From a virus, in IMG/VR virus record IMGVR_UViG_3300044641_003388, positions 1 to 28,629 of that record: a stretch of 28,629 nucleotides of DNA; one strand, given 5' to 3'. The first letter of the stretch is position 1. Each line of letters begins with the position of its first letter. Of this stretch, positions 16,960-25,176 are shown piece after piece. A program made the position numbers and the translations under genes. The notes below the pieces were generated by a model. The model worked only from the letters and a program-made list of their open reading frames with translations, did not search any database and was not told where the DNA came from.

Positions 16960-17390
16960 AATGTAATTGCTTTTAATAGCTCATAGTATGAATCTGTTTC
17001 ATTTTTTGTTGTTGTGTCAATATCAATAAAGTTTTCTGTTGGTGCTTCATACTCAGCAACATGAAATGATTCACGACCTCTTGATTCAGTGGTGTGAACA
17101 TATATTTCAATAACCGAATTTTGTGATTTAAACTGATCTCTTTGGTCTTTATATGGCGCCACTAAAGACACCACAACCTCATAACCTTTATTGTGCATAA
17201 ACAATGCAATATCTTGCGCTCGTTCAATGTTTTTTCGCCTACCGGCTTCCGAATAGTCTTTGTTATTAAAGATGCTACGTAGATCATCACCATCAATGTG
17301 AATGACACGATTTTCCTGGTAATATTCTACCAAGTATTTTGCTAATGTGGTCTTACCAGCGCCTGGTTGACCCGTAAACCAATATATCAT
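16956..17390 (-). CDS. cysC: Adenylylsulfate (APS) kinase-like protein
   Basis: A 144-residue P-loop kinase. APS kinase makes PAPS, the sulfate donor for sulfotransferases, from APS and ATP. Visible are Walker A GQPGAGKTT (7-15), HIDGDDLR (31-38), YSEAGRRKNIERAQDIA (46-62), VAPYKDQRDQF (77-87) and YEAPTENFIDIDT (114-126), all in the family order. It is shorter than cellular CysC (about 200 residues) but keeps the core. I chose ATG at 17390; a TTG at 17417 would add nine residues with no support. With three sulfotransferases in the next 8 kb, PAPS supply is a coherent role. Some phage relatives may phosphorylate other small substrates. The gene overlaps the following oxygenase. Confidence 0.85.
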   Translation of the reverse strand: MIYWFTGQPGAGKTTLAKYLVEYYQENRVIHIDGDDLRSIFNNKDYSEAGRRKNIERAQDIALFMHNKGYEVVVSLVAPYKDQRDQFKSQNSVIEIYVHTTESRGRESFHVAEYEAPTENFIDIDTTTKNETDSYYELLKAITL

Positions 17391-17427
17391 ATTACTAATA
17401 TACTGAAATAATTCCAAAAAACAAATA

Positions 17428-17544
17428 TTAATGATTATAAATAAATGGGTCCTTTTTACGAAGTTCCTCTAGTTTTTTCTTGATTCTTTTCTTACGCTTA
17501 TAGTCCTCTATTTTACCTAAAAACCACTCTATTATCTTTTTCAT
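17428..17544 (-). CDS. 38-residue basic protein
   Basis: ATG at 17544 opens a frame beginning MKKIIEWFLGKIEDYKRKK and closing ...DPFIYNH with TAA at 17428. It is rich in K and R (about 14 of 38) with an amphipathic helix pattern and a DPFIY end. The ending looks like that of short conserved ORFs in marine phages, but I cannot name the family. It follows the SGNH remnant by one base, uses the same TTAATATG joint as other genes, and fills the gap before APS kinase, which supports it being translated. A nucleic-acid or membrane-surface-binding role would fit the charge but is unproven. Confidence 0.6.
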   Translation of the reverse strand: MKKIIEWFLGKIEDYKRKKRIKKKLEELRKKDPFIYNH

Positions 17545-17545
17545 A

Positions 17546-17632
17546 TTAATTTTTTTGTATATTTAGAATTATGTCTTCAAAATATTGAGCTTGTTTTTGA
17601 TGACCGACTTCTCCCATGTGTTCATTTATAAC
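17546..17632 (-). pseudogene. C-terminal remnant of an SGNH/GDSL hydrolase
   Basis: Between the carbamoyltransferase stop and the 38-residue ORF, one frame is open for 28 codons and reads NEHMGEVGHQKQAQYFEDII before ending in TAA. This resembles the last conserved block of SGNH hydrolases (D/N-x-H-x-x-x-x-G-H-x-x-x-A), as in the intact relative at 20084 (DNGFHLNSGGHKLFAENYL). There is no room for the rest of the enzyme because the carbamoyltransferase ends 11 bases before it. An internal ATG at 17617 could still give a 23-residue peptide. It is best read as the stump of a gene that was replaced. Confidence 0.5.
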
Positions 17633-17643
17633 TTACCCATAAA

Positions 17644-19311
17644 TTATTTATATATCAAATAATTACCAACAATCAATAAATCCATGTCAGTATTAAAAAA
17701 CGTTTCTATTGCATCTTTAGGGGTTAATACCATTGTTTTATCTTTGATATTAAATGATGTGTTTAATAAGATGGGATAGCCACTTAGTTTTTCAAATTCA
17801 ATCAATAAATTATAAATCAAGGTGTTCTTATAAACGGTTTGAATTCTGGCGCTACCATCTACATGGGTTACCGCAGGTAGTTTGTCACGGTATTCTGCTT
17901 TAACCTGAACAACTTGGTTCATGTATGGTACATCATCTGTCACATCAAAAAATATGTGTTGTTTGTCTTTGATAACCATCGGTGCAAAAGGTCTAAAACT
18001 TTCTCTTTTCTTTATTACCTTATTGATTCTTTCTTTCATCATTGTGTTGGTTGGATCAGCTAGTATTGACCTGTTCCCAAGAGCCCTTGAACCGAATTCA
18101 CAATGACCATTATACCACCCAATAACTTTACCTTCTCTTATCTTCTTAGCAACATTTCTTATTAGGGTTTCTTCTGAAGAAAATTTGATATGTTTATAGT
18201 TCTTAACAACATTTACAATATCATTATGAAGATACTCTGGTCCCAAAAATGGGTTTTTATTGATTCTATTTGGTAGTTTCTTATTTTTAACTAGATAATG
18301 AATACAAGCACCTATTGCTGATCCAGCATCTGATGGGGCTGGTGGTATCCATAAATTATTAAAATGTGATTGTTTAACTATCTTACCATTAGCGGTGCCA
18401 TTGTATGCACACCCACCACCTAAGCATAAGTTTCTGTTATCATTTATTAACGATATTGATTTAATCACCTCAAATAAAATCTCCTCATATCTTTTTTGAA
18501 TAGCTGCAGCAAGATCCATATGATATGACTCTATCTTAGAGTCCGGTGTTCTTGGTTCAATATTAAGTAAATCAACTAGTTTTTCATTAAACATCATTGT
18601 ATTTGACCTATCCCAACAAAAAACATCCATGTTACATGTTAGCTTACTATTTTTATAATTGATCAACTCTCTTACCTTATCGATATAAACATTTGGATTA
18701 CCATAAGACGCTAACCCCATAACTTTATATTCACCTTCGTTTGGTCTAAAGCCTAAGAACGATGTCATAGCTGAATAGTATAACCCCAATGAATGCGGAT
18801 ACTCCCCTAATGAGATATAATCAATACCTGTTTTGTCTGCTAAACCCAATGACATAGTATCCGTTTCACCAACACCGTCTATTGATAAGCAAATAGCGTT
18901 TTCAAAATTTGATGTATAGAAGGAATAATACTGATGAGATTCGTGGTGAGTTGAATAAAAAACGTTATTAGAATAAGTTGAAAGCAATTCGTTAACCTTC
19001 TTAATATTGTTTTTTATTTTAAAATAAGATTTTAAAGAGTATATAGGGTTTCTAAAAAACTGTGGTTTAACGTTATTTATAACTCGTTTTAGTTTTAGTT
19101 TAGGGTCTTCGTAATAACATATAGCCTCTATGTTATTTTTAGTCAATTTAAACTTTTTTGTTATATAATTTAAACTATTAAACGGAAAACTGTTGTCATG
19201 TTTTATTCCTGTAAACTTCTCTTCTTCACACGCATATACCAATTGACCATCTCTAAAAAGACAGGCTGATGAATCATGGTAAAATGCTGAAACCCCTAAA
19301 ATATATTTCAT
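17644..19311 (-). CDS. Carbamoyltransferase, NodU/CmcH family
   Basis: A 555-residue protein close to full family length. The N-terminal ASKHA/TsaD-like part has GVSAFYHDSSACLF (6-19), the early basic EEEKFTGIKHD, THHESHQYYSF (121-131), SIDGVGETD (143-151) and LCLGGGCAYNG (295-305). The C-terminal part has GWYNGHCEFGSRALGNRSIL, carrying the family's FG-RALG signature, and FRPFAPMV. The family transfers carbamoyl from carbamoyl phosphate to a hydroxyl on a sugar or antibiotic (as in Nod factor or cephamycin), through a carbamoyl-adenylate. All motifs look intact. It overlaps the preceding glycosyltransferase gene by four bases, which suggests that the acceptor is a glycan made nearby. This last point is inference. 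Confidence 0.9.
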   Translation of the reverse strand: MKYILGVSAFYHDSSACLFRDGQLVYACEEEKFTGIKHDNSFPFNSLNYITKKFKLTKNNIEAICYYEDPKLKLKRVINNVKPQFFRNPIYSLKSYFKIKNNIKKVNELLSTYSNNVFYSTHHESHQYYSFYTSNFENAICLSIDGVGETDTMSLGLADKTGIDYISLGEYPHSLGLYYSAMTSFLGFRPNEGEYKVMGLASYGNPNVYIDKVRELINYKNSKLTCNMDVFCWDRSNTMMFNEKLVDLLNIEPRTPDSKIESYHMDLAAAIQKRYEEILFEVIKSISLINDNRNLCLGGGCAYNGTANGKIVKQSHFNNLWIPPAPSDAGSAIGACIHYLVKNKKLPNRINKNPFLGPEYLHNDIVNVVKNYKHIKFSSEETLIRNVAKKIREGKVIGWYNGHCEFGSRALGNRSILADPTNTMMKERINKVIKKRESFRPFAPMVIKDKQHIFFDVTDDVPYMNQVVQVKAEYRDKLPAVTHVDGSARIQTVYKNTLIYNLLIEFEKLSGYPILLNTSFNIKDKTMVLTPKDAIETFFNTDMDLLIVGNYLIYK

Positions 19312-20090
19312 ATTATGCTTTCTAAATAAATAATTTCATCCTTAATTTTCTTGTTATTAATGTTTAGGTGTACATATTTCTTTGAAATCATATCCATTTC
19401 ATTAAAATCAATATCATCACCATTAATATAATGATTATTACTCAAAAAACCAAAATCAGTTTTATTTTTAACGATTTCTTGGTGGCATAAAAATTGTTCT
19501 AATAACATTGGTGGAATTTTTTCGATATCTTCTAATGAAATATTATTGAAGATATTCTTATAAATGTTACGTATCAATAGTGGATTTTTTACCATCATAA
19601 CACAAAACGATGGGTAGGTTATCAAATCCATTTTTGATATATCATTATCATTGTAATATTTTCTAATATGATCATTAAATGGTTTTAAATATTGATCATA
19701 TGTATACATCAACGCGTCCAGACCAACATAATCATATGTGATTTGAACCTCTGGGTGTCCATATGTAATTGTATATTTAGGTTCTAGCTTTTCAAATAAA
19801 ACTACATCAAAGTCCAACATAATATATGGCTCGGTTTCTTTCATCATAGCATATATTTTAGATATTGTGACTTGATTTTGAAACTTATTAACAAAATCAC
19901 CCATTAAAACAAACTCATCGAATATTATCCCGTTTTCAGTAAAAAAATCAAATGATTCTTGATCACTATAAAATCTTGTTTTATAATACTTCTTAGCCGA
20001 TTTAACCGACAGCTTGGCTAACTTTATAAATTCATCATTTATCGGTTTATAATGCCCATCAAATTTTTTAAAAGAATATACTGCTACCAT
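19308..20090 (-). CDS. GT-A-like glycosyltransferase
   Basis: A 260-residue protein with the features of a GT-A glycosyltransferase of the capsular-polysaccharide/DUF6734-like kind: a short N-terminal strand MVAVYSF, KLSVKSAKKYYKTRFYSD (27-44), and a DxD metal/nucleotide-sugar motif LDFDVVLFEKL (92-102, D93 and D95). It lacks a signal peptide and membrane segment, so cytoplasmic. It sits between an SGNH hydrolase (seven-base overlap) and the carbamoyltransferase (four-base overlap); the three probably act on one glycan. The donor sugar cannot be told. It ends in -SII. Confidence 0.6.
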   Translation of the reverse strand: MVAVYSFKKFDGHYKPINDEFIKLAKLSVKSAKKYYKTRFYSDQESFDFFTENGIIFDEFVLMGDFVNKFQNQVTISKIYAMMKETEPYIMLDFDVVLFEKLEPKYTITYGHPEVQITYDYVGLDALMYTYDQYLKPFNDHIRKYYNDNDISKMDLITYPSFCVMMVKNPLLIRNIYKNIFNNISLEDIEKIPPMLLEQFLCHQEIVKNKTDFGFLSNNHYINGDDIDFNEMDMISKKYVHLNINNKKIKDEIIYLESII

Positions 20091-20788
20091 TTAATTAATT
20101 TGGTTAAATAGTTTTCAGCAAATAATTTATGACCGCCAGAATTTAAATGAAACCCATTATCTATATAGTAATCAGATGGGTTATAGTTATCTTTTAACCA
20201 TTTCATAAAGGGGTAATCAATATAATCTGTTTTATCTATTTTTTTAGCACCATCAAATCTCCATATACTCATGTAACTTAGATTACCCCAGAAATGGTCA
20301 TCATAGGGTATTAAAATAAAACGGGTGTTTTTATATTTTAATAACTCCTGAAGTAGATATATCTCATTGATAATTGTGTTTAAATAAAAAGTAGAATAGG
20401 TAACATTTTCAAAAAAGTGTCTAATATTTTCACATTTAACTGGGAAGTTTTTACCATCTATAGATTCTAAATAATTCGCTGGTACCAAATGAAAGACATC
20501 CTCTTCACTTTTAATACTAATATCACCACCAAGATATCTTTTTGCCCCATCAAACGGAATGGGATATCTGTCAAACGTGGTTAGCTGCAGAATAACCAAA
20601 TCAAAGTTTTCTCTAGATATATTATCTATAATTCCTTGTACCGAATATTGTATTGATGAAGCTGCTTTAGCTATGTTTGTTAACTCATAACCATTATTTT
20701 TAGCAAAAATGTTTCCCCAGGAATCATCCACATTCTCTAAACCAAAACCAACAGAATGGCTGCAGCCAGCAAGTAACATTTTCTTCAT
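20084..20788 (-). CDS. SGNH/GDSL-type hydrolase
   Basis: A 234-residue protein. Block I is AGCSHSVGFG (7-16) with S10 as nucleophile, the NIAKAASS segment (38-45) is the place of block II, and the catalytic Asp/His pair is D210 and H214 in IDNGFHLNSGGHKLFA. The GCSH form rather than GDSL is common in sugar O-acetyl esterases and in phage members. No signal peptide, so it acts in the cytoplasm or in the virion. It follows a radical SAM gene by one base and precedes the glycosyltransferase, so O-deacylation or O-acylation of a glycan is plausible but unproven. A stump of a second such gene lies at 17546. Confidence 0.8.
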   Translation of the reverse strand: MKKMLLAGCSHSVGFGLENVDDSWGNIFAKNNGYELTNIAKAASSIQYSVQGIIDNISRENFDLVILQLTTFDRYPIPFDGAKRYLGGDISIKSEEDVFHLVPANYLESIDGKNFPVKCENIRHFFENVTYSTFYLNTIINEIYLLQELLKYKNTRFILIPYDDHFWGNLSYMSIWRFDGAKKIDKTDYIDYPFMKWLKDNYNPSDYYIDNGFHLNSGGHKLFAENYLTKLIKW

Positions 20789-20789
20789 C

Positions 20790-21860
20790 TTATATTAATT
20801 TTTTTTCCGAGTGCTCATTTAAATTATGTAATATGTGGTCATATTTTTTAATTTTTGACAATTCAATTACAAAATCATTGTACTCAGGATTAGTAGGTTC
20901 CCATATTTTCATTTCTTTATACCGTTCATCTGATATGCTTGGCCACTGAACAACTTTTTGAAATTGAATAATTTTTTCTATTGGTGAATCCTTGAATATT
21001 CTATCAATCATCTGCACAAACATTTCCATTTCTCTGAAATTATTTTGTTGCACAACAAATGAGAACATAATTCTTTTAATAGTCTTTATTGTTTTAACAA
21101 ATTCTAAATTAGCCATTAATACATCCCATTTACCACCTAATCTGGTTTTGTTTTCGTATGTATCTTTGGTGGCCGCATCAATTGAGATCTCACAGTCTTT
21201 TACATGTGGGTGAATAGCTTCCATTTGATTCCATAACTTTTCTGTCCATAATGATGCATTAGTGTGTAAAATAACACTGTCCATAACCGGAAAATCTTCA
21301 GACTTTAAATTCATTAAAAAATTTCTAATTGGAATACTATAAAAAGGATCACCACCACCACTTAAATAAATCTCTTTTAATGTTGGTCCATAATATTCCG
21401 TGATTCTATCAAGTAATTTATTTGTTCGTTCAGTCTTTTCTGGTGTGTTTGGATATAAATCAACTCTACACGTTGGGCAGCGAAAATTACATGCATCGTC
21501 TGAACATATTTTTACTCTAACTGGGCCTTTTTGATTGAACCTTTCTGGTGAATACTCACTGATTGGTCTAATGCTTCCTGCCGGCTTACCTGTATTTAAT
21601 AAGGTATTATATGCTGGACAATTTATTGGATTACAACCAACAAAATTACCACTTAAATGACCTTCTCTAACACTTTTAGCAGCATCTGATTCCCAATTTT
21701 CCATAAGGTTATCTGATACAGCAATATTAACATTATTCCAATCTGGACAACATAAATATTGTGTTTCTCTTGGTTTACCTTGACTCCAATCTCTGTGAAA
21801 CTCTGTATACAAAAATGGGTGTAAGCAGAAATAATCTTTTAAATTAACTTTCGGTTGCAT
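20790..21860 (-). CDS. Radical SAM protein with N-terminal SPASM-like cysteines
   Basis: A 356-residue protein. The cluster motif is C124, C128 and C131 (DACNFRCPTCR); the SAM-binding glycine loop is YLSGGGDPF. C12, C37, C38, C76 and C81 precede the core in the order of an auxiliary-cluster domain (FCLHPFLYTEFH, LCCPDW, GCNPINCPAY). It is a paralogue of the 343-residue protein at 8604. The ATG (21860) lies inside the end of the previous radical SAM gene, giving a 22-base overlap, so the two are strongly coupled. The substrate is unknown; peptide or protein modification is usual for such enzymes. It ends in -KLI. Confidence 0.85.
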   Translation of the reverse strand: MQPKVNLKDYFCLHPFLYTEFHRDWSQGKPRETQYLCCPDWNNVNIAVSDNLMENWESDAAKSVREGHLSGNFVGCNPINCPAYNTLLNTGKPAGSIRPISEYSPERFNQKGPVRVKICSDDACNFRCPTCRVDLYPNTPEKTERTNKLLDRITEYYGPTLKEIYLSGGGDPFYSIPIRNFLMNLKSEDFPVMDSVILHTNASLWTEKLWNQMEAIHPHVKDCEISIDAATKDTYENKTRLGGKWDVLMANLEFVKTIKTIKRIMFSFVVQQNNFREMEMFVQMIDRIFKDSPIEKIIQFQKVVQWPSISDERYKEMKIWEPTNPEYNDFVIELSKIKKYDHILHNLNEHSEKKLI

Positions 21861-23140
21861 AATCTTTTAATTGGTTCACCCATATACCATTCTTTGTAAT
21901 ATGGGAATGTTTTTATGAAGGACTCACCTCTTCCTTCGTCTTTTATTTTGGTGTGTCTTTTAAAATCTTCATATATGTCCTCTAATGGTCTACCTGGTGT
22001 TCTATCCATATATCTTTTTATGACATTATAATAGTTTTCTACATTACGGTGTTCTGGATCGTGTCTAAGTGTGTTTATGTGCTCATCCAAAATAATAACC
22101 ACATCTTCTTTCAATTCTTTTGGTAAAATATTAATGTTATAATAATCAGGAAATGTAAGTACGTTGTTCATTTGCATCATATTCAGTGGAATACCTAATT
22201 CATACATTCTATTCACGAATTTTGGTAATTCAAATATGTTAAAAATACTAACAGTTGTACTAGTCCAAACATTCATTCCGTGTTTGTGTAATCTTTGAAT
22301 ATTAGCTTCTACTGCTGACCATTTAGTTCCCTTTCTAGAATATTCTGCTACGTTACCAATGGCGTCTAAAGATGCAAATATACGAACATTATCTATATTA
22401 TCTTTAATGAATGGTTTCCATAATTTAATAAGATCCCAATTTTTAAATTTTAAACTAGTAAAGTTTGTGTTGTATCTAATTCTACACTTTGTGTTTCCAG
22501 CGGCAGCTAACTTCTCTAAAATTAAATAATGTTCATCCATAATGAATGGTTCACCACCAGCAAAATATATTTCTTCAACATCATTTATAAATCTATCAAC
22601 ATAGGACATAATATCTTCTATACTACCATCATTCATATGAACTATTGCCTGGCTTGTTGTTGAACTACCATAAAATTTTATCTGATCAGCATACCAACTA
22701 GAGCTAAGTTCTGGCCCACACATTCTACACCTTAAATTACACACATTAGAAAATCTAAAATCCCAATAATTTAATTTAAAATTATTGTCGGTACCATCTT
22801 CATCAGTTGTCTCAACTGCTTTATCTATATGGTGTGCCCATTGATTATTAGAGCTAACCCTGAATGATGGCGTGCCCATCTCTTCTTGCATATAACATCT
22901 TTTACAAACAGCTGGTTGTTCTCCTTTTAAAAACTGGGTTCTGATCTTTTTTAAATCTGGTGAGTTCCATATTTGTTCTAAGGTATGTCTCTTTAAATTA
23001 CCGATTGGGTGATTTGAATCTGCCAAACAACAAGGGAAAACGTTACCGTTTGGCCAGGTGTGTAAATGTGTCCATGGCATTATACAGAAGCTTTCACTAA
23101 CTTTGTCCCCCGCACTTTCAAATTTTGTTTTTGTACTCAT
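21839..23140 (-). CDS. Radical SAM/SPASM-type protein with reversed domain order
   Basis: A 433-residue protein. Residues 17-85 fit the SPASM domain: FCIMPWTHLHTWPNGN (18-33), PCC (C37, C38), IGNLKRHTLEQIWNS (46-60), then CKRC (C79, C82). The radical SAM core follows, with C134, C138 and C141 in VCNLRCRMCGP and FAGGEPF for SAM binding. In most SPASM enzymes the order is the other way round. SPASM enzymes such as anaerobic sulfatase-maturing enzyme and PqqE act on peptides or proteins using an auxiliary Fe-S cluster. It is the best conserved of the five here and overlaps the upstream and downstream radical SAM genes. Substrate unknown. It ends in -KLI. Confidence 0.9.
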   Translation of the reverse strand: MSTKTKFESAGDKVSESFCIMPWTHLHTWPNGNVFPCCLADSNHPIGNLKRHTLEQIWNSPDLKKIRTQFLKGEQPAVCKRCYMQEEMGTPSFRVSSNNQWAHHIDKAVETTDEDGTDNNFKLNYWDFRFSNVCNLRCRMCGPELSSSWYADQIKFYGSSTTSQAIVHMNDGSIEDIMSYVDRFINDVEEIYFAGGEPFIMDEHYLILEKLAAAGNTKCRIRYNTNFTSLKFKNWDLIKLWKPFIKDNIDNVRIFASLDAIGNVAEYSRKGTKWSAVEANIQRLHKHGMNVWTSTTVSIFNIFELPKFVNRMYELGIPLNMMQMNNVLTFPDYYNINILPKELKEDVVIILDEHINTLRHDPEHRNVENYYNVIKRYMDRTPGRPLEDIYEDFKRHTKIKDEGRGESFIKTFPYYKEWYMGEPIKRLCNRKLI

Positions 23141-24588
23141 TATATAATATTATTAGGTTTTATTCCTTTATATTCACCAATTTCATAATTGGTTATTTTA
23201 CCATCAGTTACCGATACATTTGGTATACCATGATCAACAACTATTGTATTGTACCACTCAGCTACCTCAGGAAATGTTTCACAGAAATTCTTGTTTCTTC
23301 TTTTATCATATTGAACATAGAAGCTTTTAAAATCATGAAAATGTTTTTCCATTTCATTTTCTGTTGCGATATGTCCTTTGTCCACCACTTCAATATAATC
23401 AATTACACGTTGTATTTGTGCAACCTCACCTTCATGTAATAGTTCTCTATTTTCTGGATTGGTGAACCATCCTTTTAATTTATCATGAACAAGTTGTTTT
23501 AAGTGGTCTGGTAACGATACTGGTGACATAAATGCTGGCCATCTTAGTATGTTTAAATCAACAACCAATTTATATTGGCCATATTTCTTTTTTAAACTCA
23601 TCATATCATCAAGAAACTCGGTGATACTGAATAAACATAAACTATTAATAGTCATCATAACGATCAATTGTCTACATTTAGCTTCCTCAATTATTCTAAC
23701 AACATTCTTTCTCCACACATCATATTTTAAACCATCTCTAATATATTCAGCATGTGCACCAAAAGATTCGTTTGATGTGTACAAATCAAAGTTTTTAACA
23801 TCAATCTCATGTGTCGCTTGAATTAGTTTGTCAATTAGTTTATCATCAACACCTAAATTAGAATTAACCGCCATATTCAAATTTGGCGATGGGTTTTGTT
23901 TCATAACATCAACAAAGTTCCAAAAATTAAATGATGTTGATGGCTCTCCGCCAGTAATTCTAATTTCTTGTAGTGTTTTAGATAGTTCTGGCCACCATTC
24001 CATGAATGCTTGTACATATGGGTTGTGCTCACCGTTCTTACCAAAAGCTTCTGCCCATGAGCCATCAGTATAATACGCACCAGCAGAGTTTGTTTTAAAC
24101 TTCTGGTAAGCACCATTCTCCTTGATATCTTTACCCCAAGTTGTAGAGTAACCTGAGTTACAATATGAACATGCGAAATTACATGTTCTATCAAATGAAA
24201 CTTCAACAGTCTTTAAAAGAATGTCTTGATCCCATGGAATATCTTTTAATTTAGCAATTTCATCTTCTGGATAGATAATACTTTTGAATACTCTATCAGA
24301 AACATTATTTCTACCAACATCTTCAATCTTCCAGCAATATGAACACTCGGCGGGTCTAACACCCTCAAGCATCATTTTTCTAGCCAATTTTTTTAGTTTT
24401 GTATTGTGTAATGCTGAAGGATTGGTTTTAATCTCTTCTAAATCAATTGGATGTGGTAATGGTAGGTGACATGAATTTGTATATCCATGACCAAGGTGCA
24501 AACTAGCATTATACCATTTTGCTGCACAAAATCCGCAACCTACTGAATTTAGGTGTTTTTCTCTCCATTGTATTAAGTGATCTGACAT
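23140..24588 (-). CDS. Radical SAM protein, twitch/SPASM-like
   Basis: A 482-residue protein. Cluster cysteines C136, C140 and C143 lie in TCNFACSYCNSGY, and RITGGEPS is the SAM-contact loop. N-terminal cysteines C18 and C21 (VGCGFCAAKW), C40 (SCHLPLPH), C82 and C85 (ECSYCW) probably hold an auxiliary cluster. It is a paralogue of the 455-residue enzyme at 25157 with shared GCGFC-AKW, LHNTK, DRVFKS, WWPEL, RITGGEP and YDKRR-FxxTFP. It overlaps the following SPASM gene by one base. It differs at the C-terminus by an added tail of about 30 residues. Substrate unknown. It ends in -NII. Confidence 0.88.
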   Translation of the reverse strand: MSDHLIQWREKHLNSVGCGFCAAKWYNASLHLGHGYTNSCHLPLPHPIDLEEIKTNPSALHNTKLKKLARKMMLEGVRPAECSYCWKIEDVGRNNVSDRVFKSIIYPEDEIAKLKDIPWDQDILLKTVEVSFDRTCNFACSYCNSGYSTTWGKDIKENGAYQKFKTNSAGAYYTDGSWAEAFGKNGEHNPYVQAFMEWWPELSKTLQEIRITGGEPSTSFNFWNFVDVMKQNPSPNLNMAVNSNLGVDDKLIDKLIQATHEIDVKNFDLYTSNESFGAHAEYIRDGLKYDVWRKNVVRIIEEAKCRQLIVMMTINSLCLFSITEFLDDMMSLKKKYGQYKLVVDLNILRWPAFMSPVSLPDHLKQLVHDKLKGWFTNPENRELLHEGEVAQIQRVIDYIEVVDKGHIATENEMEKHFHDFKSFYVQYDKRRNKNFCETFPEVAEWYNTIVVDHGIPNVSVTDGKITNYEIGEYKGIKPNNII

Positions 24589-24591
24589 CGG

Positions 24592-25176
24592 TTATATTTT
24601 ATGTATGAAATTGCAATTGTTAGTTAAGTCTACAAATTTATTGTGTATTATGTTATTAAAGTCATGATCACAAACCAGTTCATTTTCATGATATAACTTG
24701 AAACTATACAGATCCATGTCACATGAATTTAAGTCTGGTTCTTTCCAAGGAAACGTCTCAGATCCAAAGAAAATTTGGGGATCATTGGTGACATTAAAAT
24801 TGGATGTTGATAATACTTTTACATCATCAATATATACATTAAATTCGGTAAAATAAACGTTTTCTACCTTTAGTTTGTGCTTTTTACCAAGTTTAATTAT
24901 ATTGTATAAATCTTCGTGAACGTTATGTCTTTTTTTACCATCAGTACTCATGTGTATGGCACTTAATACATCACCATAATAGTGAAAAGCAAAGTAATTT
25001 GGGTTTATGGAAAGAATAGTTCCTCTTTCGCCATTGATTTTGTTTATTTTAAACTCTAATTCAAAATAAAAGTCATGTTTACCCGAAATTATTTGATTTG
25101 CTGGTAGATTAAAAAATGATGGGCATATTTTACTTGGCCACAAAACCCATGTTTCGTTAGTCTTTATATTTGTCAT
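24592..25176 (-). CDS. LamG/concanavalin A-like lectin-domain protein
   Basis: A 194-residue single-domain protein. The pattern fits a LamG jelly roll: FYFELEFKIN near the start, GTILSIN, a KLKVENVYFTEFNVYIDDVK hairpin and FFGSETFPW and DLYSFKLYHE near the end, where LamG domains carry the last conserved strands. I chose ATG at 25176; the frame opens with a TTG at 25185 that would add three residues. It overlaps the upstream radical SAM gene by 20 bases. It resembles the LamG domains built into the two galactosyltransferases, so it may be a glycan-binding accessory or a structural decoration protein. Which, cannot be told. Confidence 0.65.
   Translation of the reverse strand: MTNIKTNETWVLWPSKICPSFFNLPANQIISGKHDFYFELEFKINKINGERGTILSINPNYFAFHYYGDVLSAIHMSTDGKKRHNVHEDLYNIIKLGKKHKLKVENVYFTEFNVYIDDVKVLSTSNFNVTNDPQIFFGSETFPWKEPDLNSCDMDLYSFKLYHENELVCDHDFNNIIHNKFVDLTNNCNFIHKI

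Noticed and set aside
17568-17625. 18-codon frame beginning MNTWEKSVIK downstream of the carbamoyltransferase
   Set aside because: It overlaps the SGNH remnant in another frame, is shorter, and has no recognisable sequence.
17645-17652. TATAAATA on the minus strand at the end of the carbamoyltransferase gene
   Set aside because: It matches the T4 late-promoter consensus, but it is inside coding sequence and several such matches are expected by chance in 28 kb of this AT content.
23901-24206. 101-codon minus-strand frame inside the 482-residue radical SAM gene
   Set aside because: It covers the region coding the CxxxCxxC core in the true frame and reads as low-information sequence.
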